A stretch of DNA of 49,637 nucleotides from JBBDSH01 sp040905045 (lineage in GTDB: Bacteria; Pseudomonadota; Gammaproteobacteria; Eutrophobiales; Eutrophobiaceae), in assembly GCA_040905045.1 (NCBI GenBank), contig JBBDSH010000030.1, positions 1 to 49,637 of the forward strand, read 5' to 3'. Positions 18,179 to 27,684 of the stretch are shown here, in pieces (position 1 is the first letter of the stretch; the number at the start of each line of letters is the position of its first letter). The notes beneath the pieces are model-generated. The model did not search any database, was not told the origin of the DNA, and saw only the letters and a list, made by a program, of their open reading frames with translations. A program made the translations under genes and the position numbers.

Positions 18179-18907
18179 ATGTCCATGAGAACCGATTTGC
18201 ATCCCTGCTATATCCTGCATCACAGGCCGTACCGGGAAACCAGTCTGCTGCTGGATATTTTTTCCCTCAACCACGGGCGTCTGGGGCTGGTTGCAAGGGG
18301 AGTAAAAAAGGGCAAACGCGGTCGAGGGGCAATGCTGCAACCCATGCGCCGGCTAAATCTGGCCTGGAGCGGACGCTCGGAACTGGGTACGCTTACAGGG
18401 GTTGAAGCGGATGGTGAACCGTACCGACTGTCGGGGCAGCGTTTGCTGCCGGCTTTTTATCTGAACGAACTGCTCCTGCGACTGCTGCATCCGTATGAAC
18501 CGGACCCGCAGCTCTTCAATACCTATGAAATCTGTCTCTCGCAACTGGCGGGGACGGATGATGAGGGACGGATACTGAGAATGTTTGAAAAGCGTCTTCT
18601 TCAAACCCTGGGATATGGACTGGTTCTTGACAGGGAAACCCTGACCGGAGACAAAATCCACCCTGAAACAGTCTACTATTATCATTTTGATCATGGGCCG
18701 GATATCAGTAAACTGTCATCCCATGATGCCGTCAGGATCTCCGGCAGAACCCTGCTGGCATTGAACAACGAGGATGTGTGGGATGAGGATATAGCAAGAG
18801 AGTCCAAATCCCTGCTCAGAAACATCCTGGATCGGCACCTGGACAACAGGCCGCTGCACAGCAGGGAATTGTACAAGGCCTATCTTAAAAACCGGCAGCC
18901 GGCCTGA
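18179..18907 (+). CDS. recO: DNA repair protein RecO
   Basis: RecO works with RecF and RecR to load RecA onto SSB-coated single-stranded DNA. The 242-residue protein has the N-terminal OB fold (CYILHHRPYRETSLLLDIFS, GRLGLVARGVKK) and the helical C-terminal domain (LLPAFYLNELLLRLL, FEKRLLQTLGYG). The zinc-binding cysteines of some RecO proteins are absent, as is common in gammaproteobacteria. The position between era and pdxJ is the standard order. Confidence 0.94.
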   Translation: MSMRTDLHPCYILHHRPYRETSLLLDIFSLNHGRLGLVARGVKKGKRGRGAMLQPMRRLNLAWSGRSELGTLTGVEADGEPYRLSGQRLLPAFYLNELLLRLLHPYEPDPQLFNTYEICLSQLAGTDDEGRILRMFEKRLLQTLGYGLVLDRETLTGDKIHPETVYYYHFDHGPDISKLSSHDAVRISGRTLLALNNEDVWDEDIARESKSLLRNILDRHLDNRPLHSRELYKAYLKNRQPA

Positions 18908-18935
18908 CCCCGTTGAACATGTTATTAAGGAACCG

Positions 18936-19667
18936 ATGTTGTCTCTGTTATTAGGCGTCAATATAGATCATATAGCAACCCTCCGGCAGGCTCGCCTGAC
19001 CCGTTATCCGGATCCCGTCTTTGCCGCGCAACTGGCCGAACAGGCTGGCGCGGATTCCATAACGCTGCATCTGAGAGAAGATCGGCGCCATATCCAGGAT
19101 CGGGATGTGCTCCTGCTCAAGGAGAGCAAACAAACCCCTATGAACCTGGAAATGGTCGCCGGGGAAAAGATGATGGCCATGGCTGAAAAGGCCGGCCCCG
19201 AATATTGCTGCCTGGTACCGGAGAAACGCGAGGAGCTGACGACTGAAGGCGGGCTGGATATTGTCAGTCAGACGAGGCGGATAGAGAATGCGGTAAAGCG
19301 GCTCCATGATGCCGGTATCCGGGTATCACTGTTTATTGACCCGGAGCCGGATCAGATTGAAGCGGCGGCCGCCTGCGGCGCCGGTGTCATCGAAATCCAT
19401 ACGGGCCATTATGCCGACGCGTCCGGGGAAGAAACACGGCAAAGCGAGCTGGAACGAATTACCCGGGCCGTGGAACTGGGACTGCGGTCCGGTCTGCAGG
19501 TGAATGCCGGCCACGGCCTTAATTATCAGAATGTCGGACCGATAGCCGCGATTGACGGCATCAGGGAATTGAACATCGGCCACGGCATCATTGCCAGGGC
19601 CGTATTTACCGGTCTTGAAGAAGCGGTACGCGAAATGAAAAGACTGATGCGGGAATCAGGATCGTGA
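18936..19667 (+). CDS. pdxJ: pyridoxine 5'-phosphate synthase
   Basis: PdxJ condenses 1-deoxyxylulose 5-phosphate with 3-amino-2-oxopropyl phosphate to form pyridoxine 5'-phosphate, the ring-closing step of the DXP-dependent vitamin B6 route. The 243-residue TIM-barrel protein shows GVNIDHIATLRQARLTRYPDP at its start, DSITLHLREDRRHIQD, and the phosphate-binding NAGHGLNYQN and ELNIGHGIIARA segments. AAGGA lies a few bases before the ATG. It overlaps acpS (GTGA), another conserved pair. Confidence 0.97.
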   Translation: MLSLLLGVNIDHIATLRQARLTRYPDPVFAAQLAEQAGADSITLHLREDRRHIQDRDVLLLKESKQTPMNLEMVAGEKMMAMAEKAGPEYCCLVPEKREELTTEGGLDIVSQTRRIENAVKRLHDAGIRVSLFIDPEPDQIEAAAACGAGVIEIHTGHYADASGEETRQSELERITRAVELGLRSGLQVNAGHGLNYQNVGPIAAIDGIRELNIGHGIIARAVFTGLEEAVREMKRLMRESGS

Positions 19668-20044
19668 TCCACGGTATCGGCGTTGATCTGGTCGAGATCC
19701 AGCGAATATCTGAAAGCCTGGAGCGTTTCGGTTCACGTTTCGCCAGGCGGGTACTGAGCGACGATGAGTATCGCCGGTATGACAGCAGCCCGCGCCAGGC
19801 CAGTTTTCTGGCAAAGCGTTTTGCAGCCAAGGAAGCCCTGGTCAAGGCGCTCGGAACCGGATTCAGGGACGAAGTCAGTCTTAAGGGCATCAGTATTGAT
19901 AATAACGAACTCGGCAGGCCTTTCATCAGATATTCCGATCCAATGCAGTCAGTCCTGCAGCATCATGGTATTACGCGCAGTCATCTCAGTATTGCGGATG
20001 AACGCGATTACGCACTGGCGTATGTCGTTCTCGAAGCAAGCTGA
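19664..20044 (+). CDS. acpS: holo-[acyl-carrier-protein] synthase
   Basis: AcpS transfers 4'-phosphopantetheine from CoA to the serine of apo-ACP; the likely substrate is encoded at 32346-32582. The 126-residue protein begins at GTG 19664. It has the magnesium-binding GVDLVEIQRI motif near residues 6-15 and the second motif FLAKRFAAKEALVKALGTG near 48-66, and a C-terminal HLSIADERDYALAYVV strand. Length is normal for the family. Confidence 0.96.
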   Translation: MIHGIGVDLVEIQRISESLERFGSRFARRVLSDDEYRRYDSSPRQASFLAKRFAAKEALVKALGTGFRDEVSLKGISIDNNELGRPFIRYSDPMQSVLQHHGITRSHLSIADERDYALAYVVLEAS

Positions 20045-20070
20045 CTTCCTCCCATCCACAGTTTTTTTAT

Positions 20071-21645
20071 ATGAGTATCCAGGAAAAAGAGACGTTACGC
20101 CGGCGTACCTTCGCCATTATTTCACACCCGGACGCGGGCAAAACGACGGTAACCGAACAATTGCTGTTATACGGCGGCGCCATCCAGATGGCGGGCACCG
20201 TCAAGGCGCGCAAATCCGCCCGTCATGCCACATCCGACTGGATGGAAATGGAGAAGGAGCGTGGTATTTCCATCACCAGTTCCGTCATGCAGTTCCTCTA
20301 TGAAGATCACGTCATCAACCTTCTCGACACGCCCGGTCACGCCGATTTTTCCGAGGATACCTATCGTACCCTGACCGCCGTGGATTCAGCGCTGATGGTC
20401 ATCGATGTTGCCAAGGGCGTGGAGGAACGGACCATCAAGCTTATGGATGTCTGCCGGCTGCGAACCACGCCGATACTGACATTCATTAACAAGCTGGATC
20501 GGGAAGGCAAGGAACCCGTTGAGTTGCTTGATGAAATAGAAGAACAGCTCAATATCAGCTGTGCTCCCGTCACCTGGCCGGTCGGCATGGGATCCCGATT
20601 GCGGGGCATCTATCACCTCGTGGATGACACTGTCCGGTTGTATTCAAAACAGGACCGGGAGAAGCACGGCCGCATCATTCATAGCCTGGACAACCCCGAC
20701 CTTAAAGAGTATGAACCGTACATCAGTGAACTGAAGGAAGAAGTCGAGCTCGTCCGCGGTGCCTGTCCCGAATTCGATCTGGATGCCTACTTGTCCGGGA
20801 AACAGACACCGGTTTTTTTCGGTACGGCACTGAACAACTTCGGTATAGAGGAATTCATGCAATATCTGACCAGGTATTCGCCGCCGCCGCAGCCCCGGGA
20901 AACACGGGAAAGACTGGTTCAGCCGACCGAGGAAAAATTCAGCGGTTTCGTTTTCAAAATACAGGCCAATATGGATCCGGCACATAGAGACCGGATCGCC
21001 TTTCTGCGCATCTGTTCGGGTCAGTACCGGAAGGGCATGAAAATACGTCACGGCCGCATCGGCAAGGACATTCAGGTTTCCAATGCACTGACATTCATGG
21101 CGGGGGAGCGGGAGCATGCGGAAACGGCCTGGCCCGGCGATATTATCGGCCTGCACAACCACGGCACCATCCAGGTGGGCGATTCCTTTTCCCAGGGAGA
21201 AACCCTGAACTTTACCGGTATCCCGTATTTTGCCCCGGAACTGTTCCGGCGGGTACAACTCCGGGATCCGCTGAAATCAAAAGCCCTGCTGAAAGGGCTT
21301 ATCCAGCTGGGTGAGGAGGGGGCGACCCAGGTATTCCGGCCCCTGGACAGAAACGATCTGATTGTCGGTGCCGTGGGCGTTCTGCAATTCGATGTTGTCG
21401 CCTGGCGCCTGCGGGAAGAATACGGCGTGGAATGCAGTTACGACAACATACCTGTTGCGACAGCACGCTGGATTAAATGTGATGACGATAAGTTACTGCA
21501 GCAGTTCAGGAACCGGGCATCGGAGCATCTTGCCCTGGACGGCGGCGGCTATCTGACCTATCTGGCCCCGTCCATGGTCAACCTCAATCTGACCATGGAA
21601 CGCTGGCCGGATATTATTTTCCAGGACGTCAGGGAACACAGCTGA
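20071..21645 (+). CDS. prfC: peptide chain release factor 3
   Basis: RF3 is a GTPase that recycles RF1 and RF2 from the ribosome after termination. The 524-residue protein has G1 SHPDAGKTT, G2 ERGISITSS, G3 DTPGHADF and G4 NKLDRE, and the RF3-specific middle segment PVTWPVGMGSRLRGIYHL, followed by domains II and III. These features and the length separate it from EF-G and TypA. It is convergent with rne, with the palindrome at 21646-21740 between them. Confidence 0.96.
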   Translation: MSIQEKETLRRRTFAIISHPDAGKTTVTEQLLLYGGAIQMAGTVKARKSARHATSDWMEMEKERGISITSSVMQFLYEDHVINLLDTPGHADFSEDTYRTLTAVDSALMVIDVAKGVEERTIKLMDVCRLRTTPILTFINKLDREGKEPVELLDEIEEQLNISCAPVTWPVGMGSRLRGIYHLVDDTVRLYSKQDREKHGRIIHSLDNPDLKEYEPYISELKEEVELVRGACPEFDLDAYLSGKQTPVFFGTALNNFGIEEFMQYLTRYSPPPQPRETRERLVQPTEEKFSGFVFKIQANMDPAHRDRIAFLRICSGQYRKGMKIRHGRIGKDIQVSNALTFMAGEREHAETAWPGDIIGLHNHGTIQVGDSFSQGETLNFTGIPYFAPELFRRVQLRDPLKSKALLKGLIQLGEEGATQVFRPLDRNDLIVGAVGVLQFDVVAWRLREEYGVECSYDNIPVATARWIKCDDDKLLQQFRNRASEHLALDGGGYLTYLAPSMVNLNLTMERWPDIIFQDVREHS

Positions 21646-21740
21646 GTGAGGAGTGAGAAGTAAGGAGTGAGGAGCGTACTGGCGACTTCTCCATGATTAA
21701 CTCAGTAACCACTCCTTACCCCTTACCCCTCACTCCTTAC
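21646..21740. repeat. palindromic element A, copy 2 (possible bidirectional terminator)
   Basis: Left arm 21646-21675 (GTGAGGAGTGAGAAGTAAGG...) and right arm 21711-21740 are complementary at 24 of 30 positions, most differences being transitions that still allow some G-U pairs. Both arms are built from AGGAGTGAGG-like words, as in copy 1 (6884-6960). It starts one base after the prfC stop and ends five bases before the rne stop, again between convergent genes. Terminator function is inferred. Confidence 0.7.
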
Positions 21741-21745
21741 TATCA

Positions 21746-24476
21746 TCAGGATGTGCCGCTGTTGTTGGTACCGGTGCGCGGCAGATCTTCCTTCTCCTGC
21801 TCCGCGGAACCGGAGGACAGGGATTTCTCTGTTTGCCGGGGAATAGGTTCCACCGAAGCGTTTGCGGTTTTCTGCCCGGGATCTTCTTCCCGGGAAGTGC
21901 TTTCGGCCCCGGTATTCATCGTGGCGGGGGCGTGGGCTTTCTGTTGGGAAGGTTCTTCCGGCCGTGTTTCTCCGGGTTCCCGCGCAGACTCGACCGGAGC
22001 CGACGAGCCGGTCGCCGTCGAATGTCGCTCGGCCGGGGAATCGCCCCATCCGCTTTGAGGCTGATTGGCTTCGTTTTCCCGAGGCTCCGGTGACCGACTT
22101 GTTTCAGCCGGCGGCTGCACCGGATCGGGACGCCTGTCAGGGCTGCTATCGTGCTGCCCGCTCCCGGCCGCTGCAGTGGTGCTGTCCTTTTGTTCCCTGG
22201 TGTTGTCATCACGGGACTTCTGTTGCACGGATTCCCGGTCCTCCTGCTTTTCCTGTTTGGCGGGTACCTGCTGTGCAGCGGTGCTCGTTGGCGAGGCAGG
22301 CGTATCCTTCTGTTCCGTGATGTCCGTATGACCGGATTTCTGCTGCGAGGGTTTTTGATTGTCCTGCCGATCCCGGGAAGCGTTGCCGGTTTCTCCGCTA
22401 TTGTTATTGCCGGACTGTTGCGGATTATTACGCCGGCCCTTGCCGCCGCCGGAACCGCCGCGCCGTCCACCCCGGCGCCGTCCCGATCCGGATGAACCCG
22501 ANNNNNNNNNNNNNNNNNNNNNNNNNNNNNNNNNNNNNNNNNNNNNNNNNNNNNNNNNNNNNNNNNNNNNNNNNNNNNNNNNNNNNNNNNNNNNNNNNNN
22601 NGCCGGGTTGATTACCGCGATCACGCCCCCGCGAGGACGAAGACCGCCGCCGGCGTTCGCCGCCGTCCTTGTCTTTCTTGGCATCGCTGTCACTGCCGCG
22701 CGTGCCGCCGTTGCCGGTGTCCCGCTTGTCCCGGCTGGTGGCGGTTTCCGCCTTGCCGCCGGCGGTCTTGTCGGACGCGCCGCCGAACAAACCGTCAATG
22801 AAACGCGCCAGAATGCCTTTCTCGCCGCTTTGTTCCGTGCTCGAGGACGAGGGGAACGGCACTTCTCTCTTGATTTGTTTGACTGCGGCCTGTTGCCTGG
22901 CCGGCGGAGGTTCCGAGCTTTTCAGAACCTCTTCAATATCGTTGGATTTTTCCCCGGCCAGGTGATAACTGGCCTTTTTGCCGGCTTCATGGGCGCTGTC
23001 CGACAGGCGGACCCGCTCGATTCGATAATTGGGCGTCTCCAGGGTTTCATCGGGCACGATGATCAATTGCACGTCCAGACGTTCCTCGATATCCCGGAGC
23101 GGACTGCGTTTTTCATTGAGCAGGAATGTGGCTGCCTGGATCGGCATCCGTGCCACCACCTTGGCGGTCATTTCCTTCATCGCTTCTTCTTCCAGTATCC
23201 GCAGTATTGCCAGGGACATGGATTCCACGCTGCGGATGCTGCCCTGGCCGCTGCAGCGCGGACAGGGCATATGACTGGATTCACCCAGGGAAGGACGCAG
23301 GCGTTGCCGCGACATCTCCAGCAGGCCGAAACGCGAAATGCGTCCCACCTGAACACGGGCCCGGTCGATCTTCAGCGCTTCTTTCAGCCGGTTCTCCACC
23401 TCGCGCTGGTTACGATTACTCATCATGTCGATGAAATCGATGACGATCAGTCCACCCAGGTCGCGGATGCGCAATTGCCGGGCGATTTCATCGGCGGCTT
23501 CCAGGTTGGTGTTCAGTGCCGTCGCCTCAATGTCCTCGCCGGATGTGGCACGGGCCGAGTTGATGTCTATGGAGGTCAGGGCCTCGGTATGATCGATATG
23601 CAGGGAACCGCCGGAAGGCAGCGTCACTTCCCTGGTAAAGGCGCTCTCGATTTGCCCCTCAATCTGATAACGGTTGAAGAGGGGATCGATCTCCTTATAC
23701 AGCTTGAGTTTGCCCAGGTTGTGCGGCATGACCTGCTGCATGAACTCCCTGGCGCGCTGGTGGGCTTCCGGATCATCCACCCAAATCTCGGATACATCCG
23801 TGCGCAGATAATCGCGAATTGCCCGGATAATGACATCGCTTTCCTGATAGATAAGAAAAGGCGCCGGCCGTTCTCGGGCTGAATTCTTGATGGCCTCCCA
23901 GAGATTGAGCAGGTAATCCAGGTCCCATTGCAATTCCTCGGAGCTCTTGCCGACTCCGGCGGTGCGCAGTATGAGGCCCATGCCCTGGGGGATCTCAAGG
24001 GAACTCATGGCCTCCCGCGCGTCGGAACGATCATCGCCCTCGATCTGGCGGGAAACCCCTCCGGCACGGGGATTATTGGGCATGAGTACCAGATAGCGCC
24101 CGGCCAGGCTGACGAACGTGGTCAGGGCGGCGCCCTTGTTACCGCGTTCTTCCTTTTCGACCTGGATGATGAATTCCTGGCCGACCTCGATCTCATCCTT
24201 GATATTGGCGCGGCCCGACTTCGGTTCGCCGCCTTTCTCCTTGAACAGGGTGCGGGCGATTTCCTTGAAGGGCAGGAAGCCGTGACGCGTGGAACCGTAA
24301 TCGACGAAAGCGGCTTCCAGGCTGGGCTCAATGCGGACGATCTTGCCCTTGTAGATATTGGATTTTTTTTGTTCCCGCCTGGTCGATTCTATATCCAGAT
24401 CATACAGTCTTTGTCCGTCCACTAGAGCTACACGCAACTCTTCCGGCTGAGTCGCGTTAATCAGCATTCTTTTCAT
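21746..24476 (-). CDS. rne: ribonuclease E (interrupted by an assembly gap)
   Basis: RNase E is the membrane-linked endonuclease that starts mRNA decay and processes rRNA and tRNA. The N-terminus MKRMLINATQPEELRVAL leads into an S1 domain (about 35-120). The catalytic DNase I-like region has the metal-binding aspartates in SIDINSAR and IVIDFID, and the Zn-link PCPRCSGQG follows. The C-terminal scaffold is arginine-, glutamine- and serine-rich, with RRRR stretches for RNA binding. The 100 Ns at 22502-22601 change the apparent frame: the true tail after the gap reads GRRRGGRRGG... to a TGA at 21748-21746, so the gap is not 100 bases exactly. Confidence 0.93.
22502..22601. other. assembly gap of 100 Ns inside rne
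   Basis: One hundred consecutive Ns mark a scaffold join of unknown true length. Flanking codons encode arginine/glycine/serine-rich low-complexity protein (RRRRSSSSRGRDRG before it, SGSGRRRGGRRGG after it). Reading through with exactly 100 bases breaks the frame, which shows the number is a placeholder. Confidence 0.98.
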
Positions 24477-24607
24477 TTGTCTGAGTCCTGTATAAGCAGC
24501 GCTCCTTTCCTCTGAGTCTTGACTACCGCGCCCGATTTCAGGGCCGGTTGACGGGAACGCCGCTGCGTATTCTTAACCCGGATTACTCCGGAACCGATCT
24601 ATTCAGT

Positions 24608-24669
24608 AACACCGGGTCCGGGCCTGAGCCGTTTTGCCGCCCTAAAGGGCGATCCTGGTGACCGGTGTT
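24608..24669 (-). promoter_or_regulatory. structured element in the rne 5' leader (hp2-like candidate)
   Basis: On the minus strand, AACACCGGTC (24669-24660) can pair with GACCCGGTGTT (24618-24608) with one bulge, enclosing a small GCCCTTTAGGGC hairpin (24650-24639). It sits about 150-210 nt into the predicted leader. In E. coli the rne leader is about 360 nt and carries hairpins that RNase E binds to limit its own synthesis. The equivalence here is inferred from position and fold, not from sequence identity. Confidence 0.4.
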
Positions 24670-24825
24670 GACGAAAAACCTGTGCAGTCGCCTGTCTTGT
24701 CTTCGGATTTTCCGCCTGCCGCGGCCATACAATGAGTGCCGCCGTCGCGGGCCCGGCTTCAAGTGGGTACAAAGCAGGCTGCCAGCTTAAATATGGGGCC
24801 GGATTTCCGACCTTCCAGACATGCT

Positions 24826-24854
24826 AATATAGCAATGTTGTGATATTGCAGCAA
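24826..24854 (-). promoter_or_regulatory. candidate sigma-70 promoter of rne
   Basis: On the minus strand TTGCTG (24854-24849) and TATATT (24831-24826) are separated by exactly 17 bp. Transcription would start near 24818, giving a leader of about 340 nt before the rne ATG, close to the E. coli leader length. The -35 box overlaps the first codon of divergent rluC. The rest of the 377-bp rne-rluC gap shows no gene. Confidence 0.5.
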
Positions 24855-25825
24855 TGCCGATAATGGCCCATATGTCCCGGATTCAAAACAAAAAAACCGC
24901 AGTCCAGCAGCACCGGGTGGAAGCGGGCCAGTCAGGCCGGCGGATTGACAATTATCTGGCCAGTCATTTCAAGGGCTTACCCAAAAAACGCCTGTACCAG
25001 ATGCTGCGCAAAGGCGAGGTGCGGGTAAACGGCCGGCGCATACGCCAGGACTACCGTCTGGAAGAGGGGGACAACATCCGCATCCCGCCGATGACCCCCC
25101 AGGCACCGCTCTCGTCGGACGCCCCCCCTCCGGATTATCTGTTGACCAGAGTGAAAGAAAGCCTCCTCTACGAAGATGAGCATTTACTGGTTATCAACAA
25201 ACCGGCGGGGATTGTCGTCCACGGCGGCAGCGGGCGGACCTTCGGTATTATCGAGATCCTGCGCCACCTCCGCGGCACGGAGGAATTTTTGCAGCTGGCC
25301 CATCGGCTGGACCGGGAAACCTCCGGTGTACTGCTCCTGGCCAGGGATATGCCGTATCTCAAGGCATTGCAGGACTGTTTTCGCGACGGCACGCTGAAAA
25401 AGTGTTACCTGGCCCTGTTGTGCGGTTCATTGGGAAAACCGGTTATCGATGTAGCGCAGCCCCTGGAGAGGGATTTGCTGCGTTCCGGGGAACGCCTTTC
25501 CGCCATCCGGGAATCCGGCAAGGCCGCCTTCAGCCGCTTCAGACTCAGGGAAAAGCGGAAACAGAGCAGTCTGGTGCAGGTGGAAATCGGTACCGGCCGC
25601 ACTCATCAGATACGCGTCCATGCCGCTTCCATCGGCCACCCGGTAGCGGGTGATGAGAAGTACGGCAATCGGCAATGCAACCGGATTTTCAGACAACTGG
25701 GGCTGAAACGGATGTTTCTGCACGCATCCGCTGTTGAGATCCCGCCGTTACTGGATCAACCGAAGCTCAGTCTGGAGGCGCCGCTGCCGCGGGAACTTGA
25801 GACAATCCTGTCCGGCGGGTGCTGA
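24854..25825 (+). CDS. rluC: 23S rRNA pseudouridine synthase RluC
   Basis: RluC converts uridines 955, 2504 and 2580 (E. coli numbering) of 23S rRNA to pseudouridine. The 323-residue protein has an N-terminal S4 RNA-binding domain (RRIDNYLASHFKGLPKKRLY, KGEVRVNGRR). The catalytic domain has HRLDRETSG, with the essential aspartate at about residue 153, and later VEIGTGRTHQIRVH. ATG codons at 24863 and 24872 are alternative starts; none has a clear ribosome-binding site. Divergence from rne is the same as in E. coli and supports RluC over RluD. Confidence 0.94.
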   Translation: MPIMAHMSRIQNKKTAVQQHRVEAGQSGRRIDNYLASHFKGLPKKRLYQMLRKGEVRVNGRRIRQDYRLEEGDNIRIPPMTPQAPLSSDAPPPDYLLTRVKESLLYEDEHLLVINKPAGIVVHGGSGRTFGIIEILRHLRGTEEFLQLAHRLDRETSGVLLLARDMPYLKALQDCFRDGTLKKCYLALLCGSLGKPVIDVAQPLERDLLRSGERLSAIRESGKAAFSRFRLREKRKQSSLVQVEIGTGRTHQIRVHAASIGHPVAGDEKYGNRQCNRIFRQLGLKRMFLHASAVEIPPLLDQPKLSLEAPLPRELETILSGGC

Positions 25826-26016
25826 TGTTTTCCTGGTTCTTCTGTCATGAACTTTCCTGTGGCTATCCCCTCAAAAATTACCGGCGGACCTTCGTGCAAG
25901 CCGGTCTTTTCCGACGCAGAAACCATGACTGTCTGCTAAAATCGCACCGTTGCAACACAGGCACAACCCGACACTGACGATGACAAGCGGCGCAGGAGCC
26001 CAGGGCGGAACCGAGT

Positions 26017-26988
26017 ATGACAGACGACAACCAGCAAACCAGCGGCAAATCGAGCCTCCAGTTTGAGCAAGTGCTGGCCAGTGAAGTGGCCCGTGAACTG
26101 CTGGTCGAACAGCGGCGGCACCGGCGCTGGGGCATATTTTTCAAAATCCTGCTGGCCCTGTACCTGTTCGTTCTCCTGGCCATATGGATGTCGGATCGCT
26201 GGCAGTTGGAGACAACCACCGGACTGGGTGGCAAGCACACGGCGGTAGTGGACATCAACGGGATTATCGGCCCCGAGACCCAGGCAAGCGCCGATAATAT
26301 CATCACCGGGCTTCGCGCCGCCTTCAAAAACAAAAACACCGCCGGCGTGATTATCCGTATCAACAGCCCCGGCGGCAGCCCGACTCAGGCCGGTTACATC
26401 AATGACGAGATCTATCGTCTGCGGGACAAATACCCGGATACTCCCGTGTATGCCGTGGTACGGGATATATGTGCCTCCGGCGGCTATTACATCGCCGTGG
26501 CGGCCGAGAAAATCTATGCCGACAAGGCCAGTATCGTCGGTTCCATCGGCGTGGTGATGTCCGGCTTTGGTTTCGTTGAGGCCATCGACAAGCTGGGTAT
26601 CGAGAGACGCCTGCGGCATGCCGGTGAAAACAAGGGCTTTATGGATCCCTTCTCCCCTGTGAAGGAAGAAGAAGCAAGGCATGTGGATACCCTGCTGGAT
26701 ACTATTTATGAACAGTTCATTGAGATTGTCAAAAAGGGACGCGGCGACCGATTGAGGGGTGACGATGAGGAAATCTTTTCCGGCCTGATCTGGACAGGCG
26801 AGCAATCACTGGAACTGGGTCTGGTGGATGCCCTGGGCAGTACCGGTTACGTGGCCAGGGAAGTTATCGGCCAGGAGGAAGTCGTGGATTTCACCTATCG
26901 GCAAAGCTACTTCGACCGGTTTGCCGATCGCCTCGGCGGCGCCATTGCTGATCGTTTATATACAAACATGAATTTCAATTTAAAATAA
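26017..26988 (+). CDS. sppA: signal peptide peptidase SppA, short form
   Basis: SppA degrades cleaved signal peptides at the periplasmic side of the inner membrane. The 323-residue protein has one N-terminal membrane helix (about 42-60) and a single S49 peptidase domain. Serine S154 in CASGGYYIA and lysine K206 in ENKGFMDPF match the Ser/Lys dyad of the short SppA type. IRINSPGGSPTQAG and SIVGSIGVVMSGFGF are further family blocks. In Pseudomonas a HAD-type phosphatase gene lies between rluC and sppA; here the 191-bp gap has none. Confidence 0.93.
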   Translation: MTDDNQQTSGKSSLQFEQVLASEVARELLVEQRRHRRWGIFFKILLALYLFVLLAIWMSDRWQLETTTGLGGKHTAVVDINGIIGPETQASADNIITGLRAAFKNKNTAGVIIRINSPGGSPTQAGYINDEIYRLRDKYPDTPVYAVVRDICASGGYYIAVAAEKIYADKASIVGSIGVVMSGFGFVEAIDKLGIERRLRHAGENKGFMDPFSPVKEEEARHVDTLLDTIYEQFIEIVKKGRGDRLRGDDEEIFSGLIWTGEQSLELGLVDALGSTGYVAREVIGQEEVVDFTYRQSYFDRFADRLGGAIADRLYTNMNFNLK

Positions 26989-27016
26989 TTGCTTAGCTAA
27001 TAGACTTGATGTTGAT

Positions 27017-27604
27017 TCAAGGTATTGGCAGGCCTTCCTGACGCAGCATTTCCGCCAGACGGATGAGGGGCAAACCGATTAATGCGGTGGGGTCGGGCCC
27101 TTCCATGGAACGGAGCAGGGCAATGCCCAATGCCTCCGACTTGAAAGCCCCGGCACAGTCCCAGGGCTGCTCCCGCTCCAGATAACGCTCGATCTCCGCT
27201 TCGGCCAGCTCCCGGAACGAGGCCGTCATGGTGACGCAGTCGGACTGCATCCGGCCTGTTTCCGTGTTGAGGACGCAGATCCCGGTCAGGAAGCGGATTG
27301 CCCGGCCGGACAGCGCCCGTAACTGTTCCCGCGCCCGGTCACGGTTGCCCGGTTTGGTTAAAATGATGTTATCCAGTTCGGCCACCTGATCCGAGGCGAT
27401 GACCAGTGCCCCGGAGGTATTTGCCGCGACCCGCTCGGCCTTGGCCGCGGACAGCCGCAGGACCAGTTGCCGGGGTGTTTCGTCCGCCAGAGGCGACTCG
27501 TCGATATCCGGGCTGACAGTCCGGAATTCCAGTCCCAGGCGGCCGAGCAGGGAGCGCCGATATGGGGATGAGGAGGCGAGGATGAGTTCATTAGCGACGG
27601 TCAT
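27017..27604 (-). CDS. Maf-family nucleotide pyrophosphatase (YceF type)
   Basis: Maf proteins hydrolyse modified or canonical nucleoside triphosphates to monophosphates; the YceF branch prefers 7-methyl-GTP. The 195-residue protein has the N-terminal signature LILASSSPYRRSLL, the DIDES substrate loop, AKAERVA, and the catalytic-base segment ALVIASDQVAEL. It is convergent with sppA (28 bp) and divergent from the DUF177 gene, the same layout as yceF/yceD of E. coli, which favours the YceF branch over YhdE. Confidence 0.9.
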   Translation of the reverse strand: MTVANELILASSSPYRRSLLGRLGLEFRTVSPDIDESPLADETPRQLVLRLSAAKAERVAANTSGALVIASDQVAELDNIILTKPGNRDRAREQLRALSGRAIRFLTGICVLNTETGRMQSDCVTMTASFRELAEAEIERYLEREQPWDCAGAFKSEALGIALLRSMEGPDPTALIGLPLIRLAEMLRQEGLPIP

Positions 27605-27684
27605 GTGGCGGTTATCATGACAAGCTGTAATTTACTGTCAAGTCAATGGTTTAATAACGTTTATTTTTGACAGCCCACCCGGGT

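Noticed and set aside
25825..25977. 50-codon frame overlapping the rluC stop (ATGA), cysteine-rich
   Set aside because: It has no recognisable domain, membrane helix or ribosome-binding site, and its composition looks like non-coding sequence read by chance.
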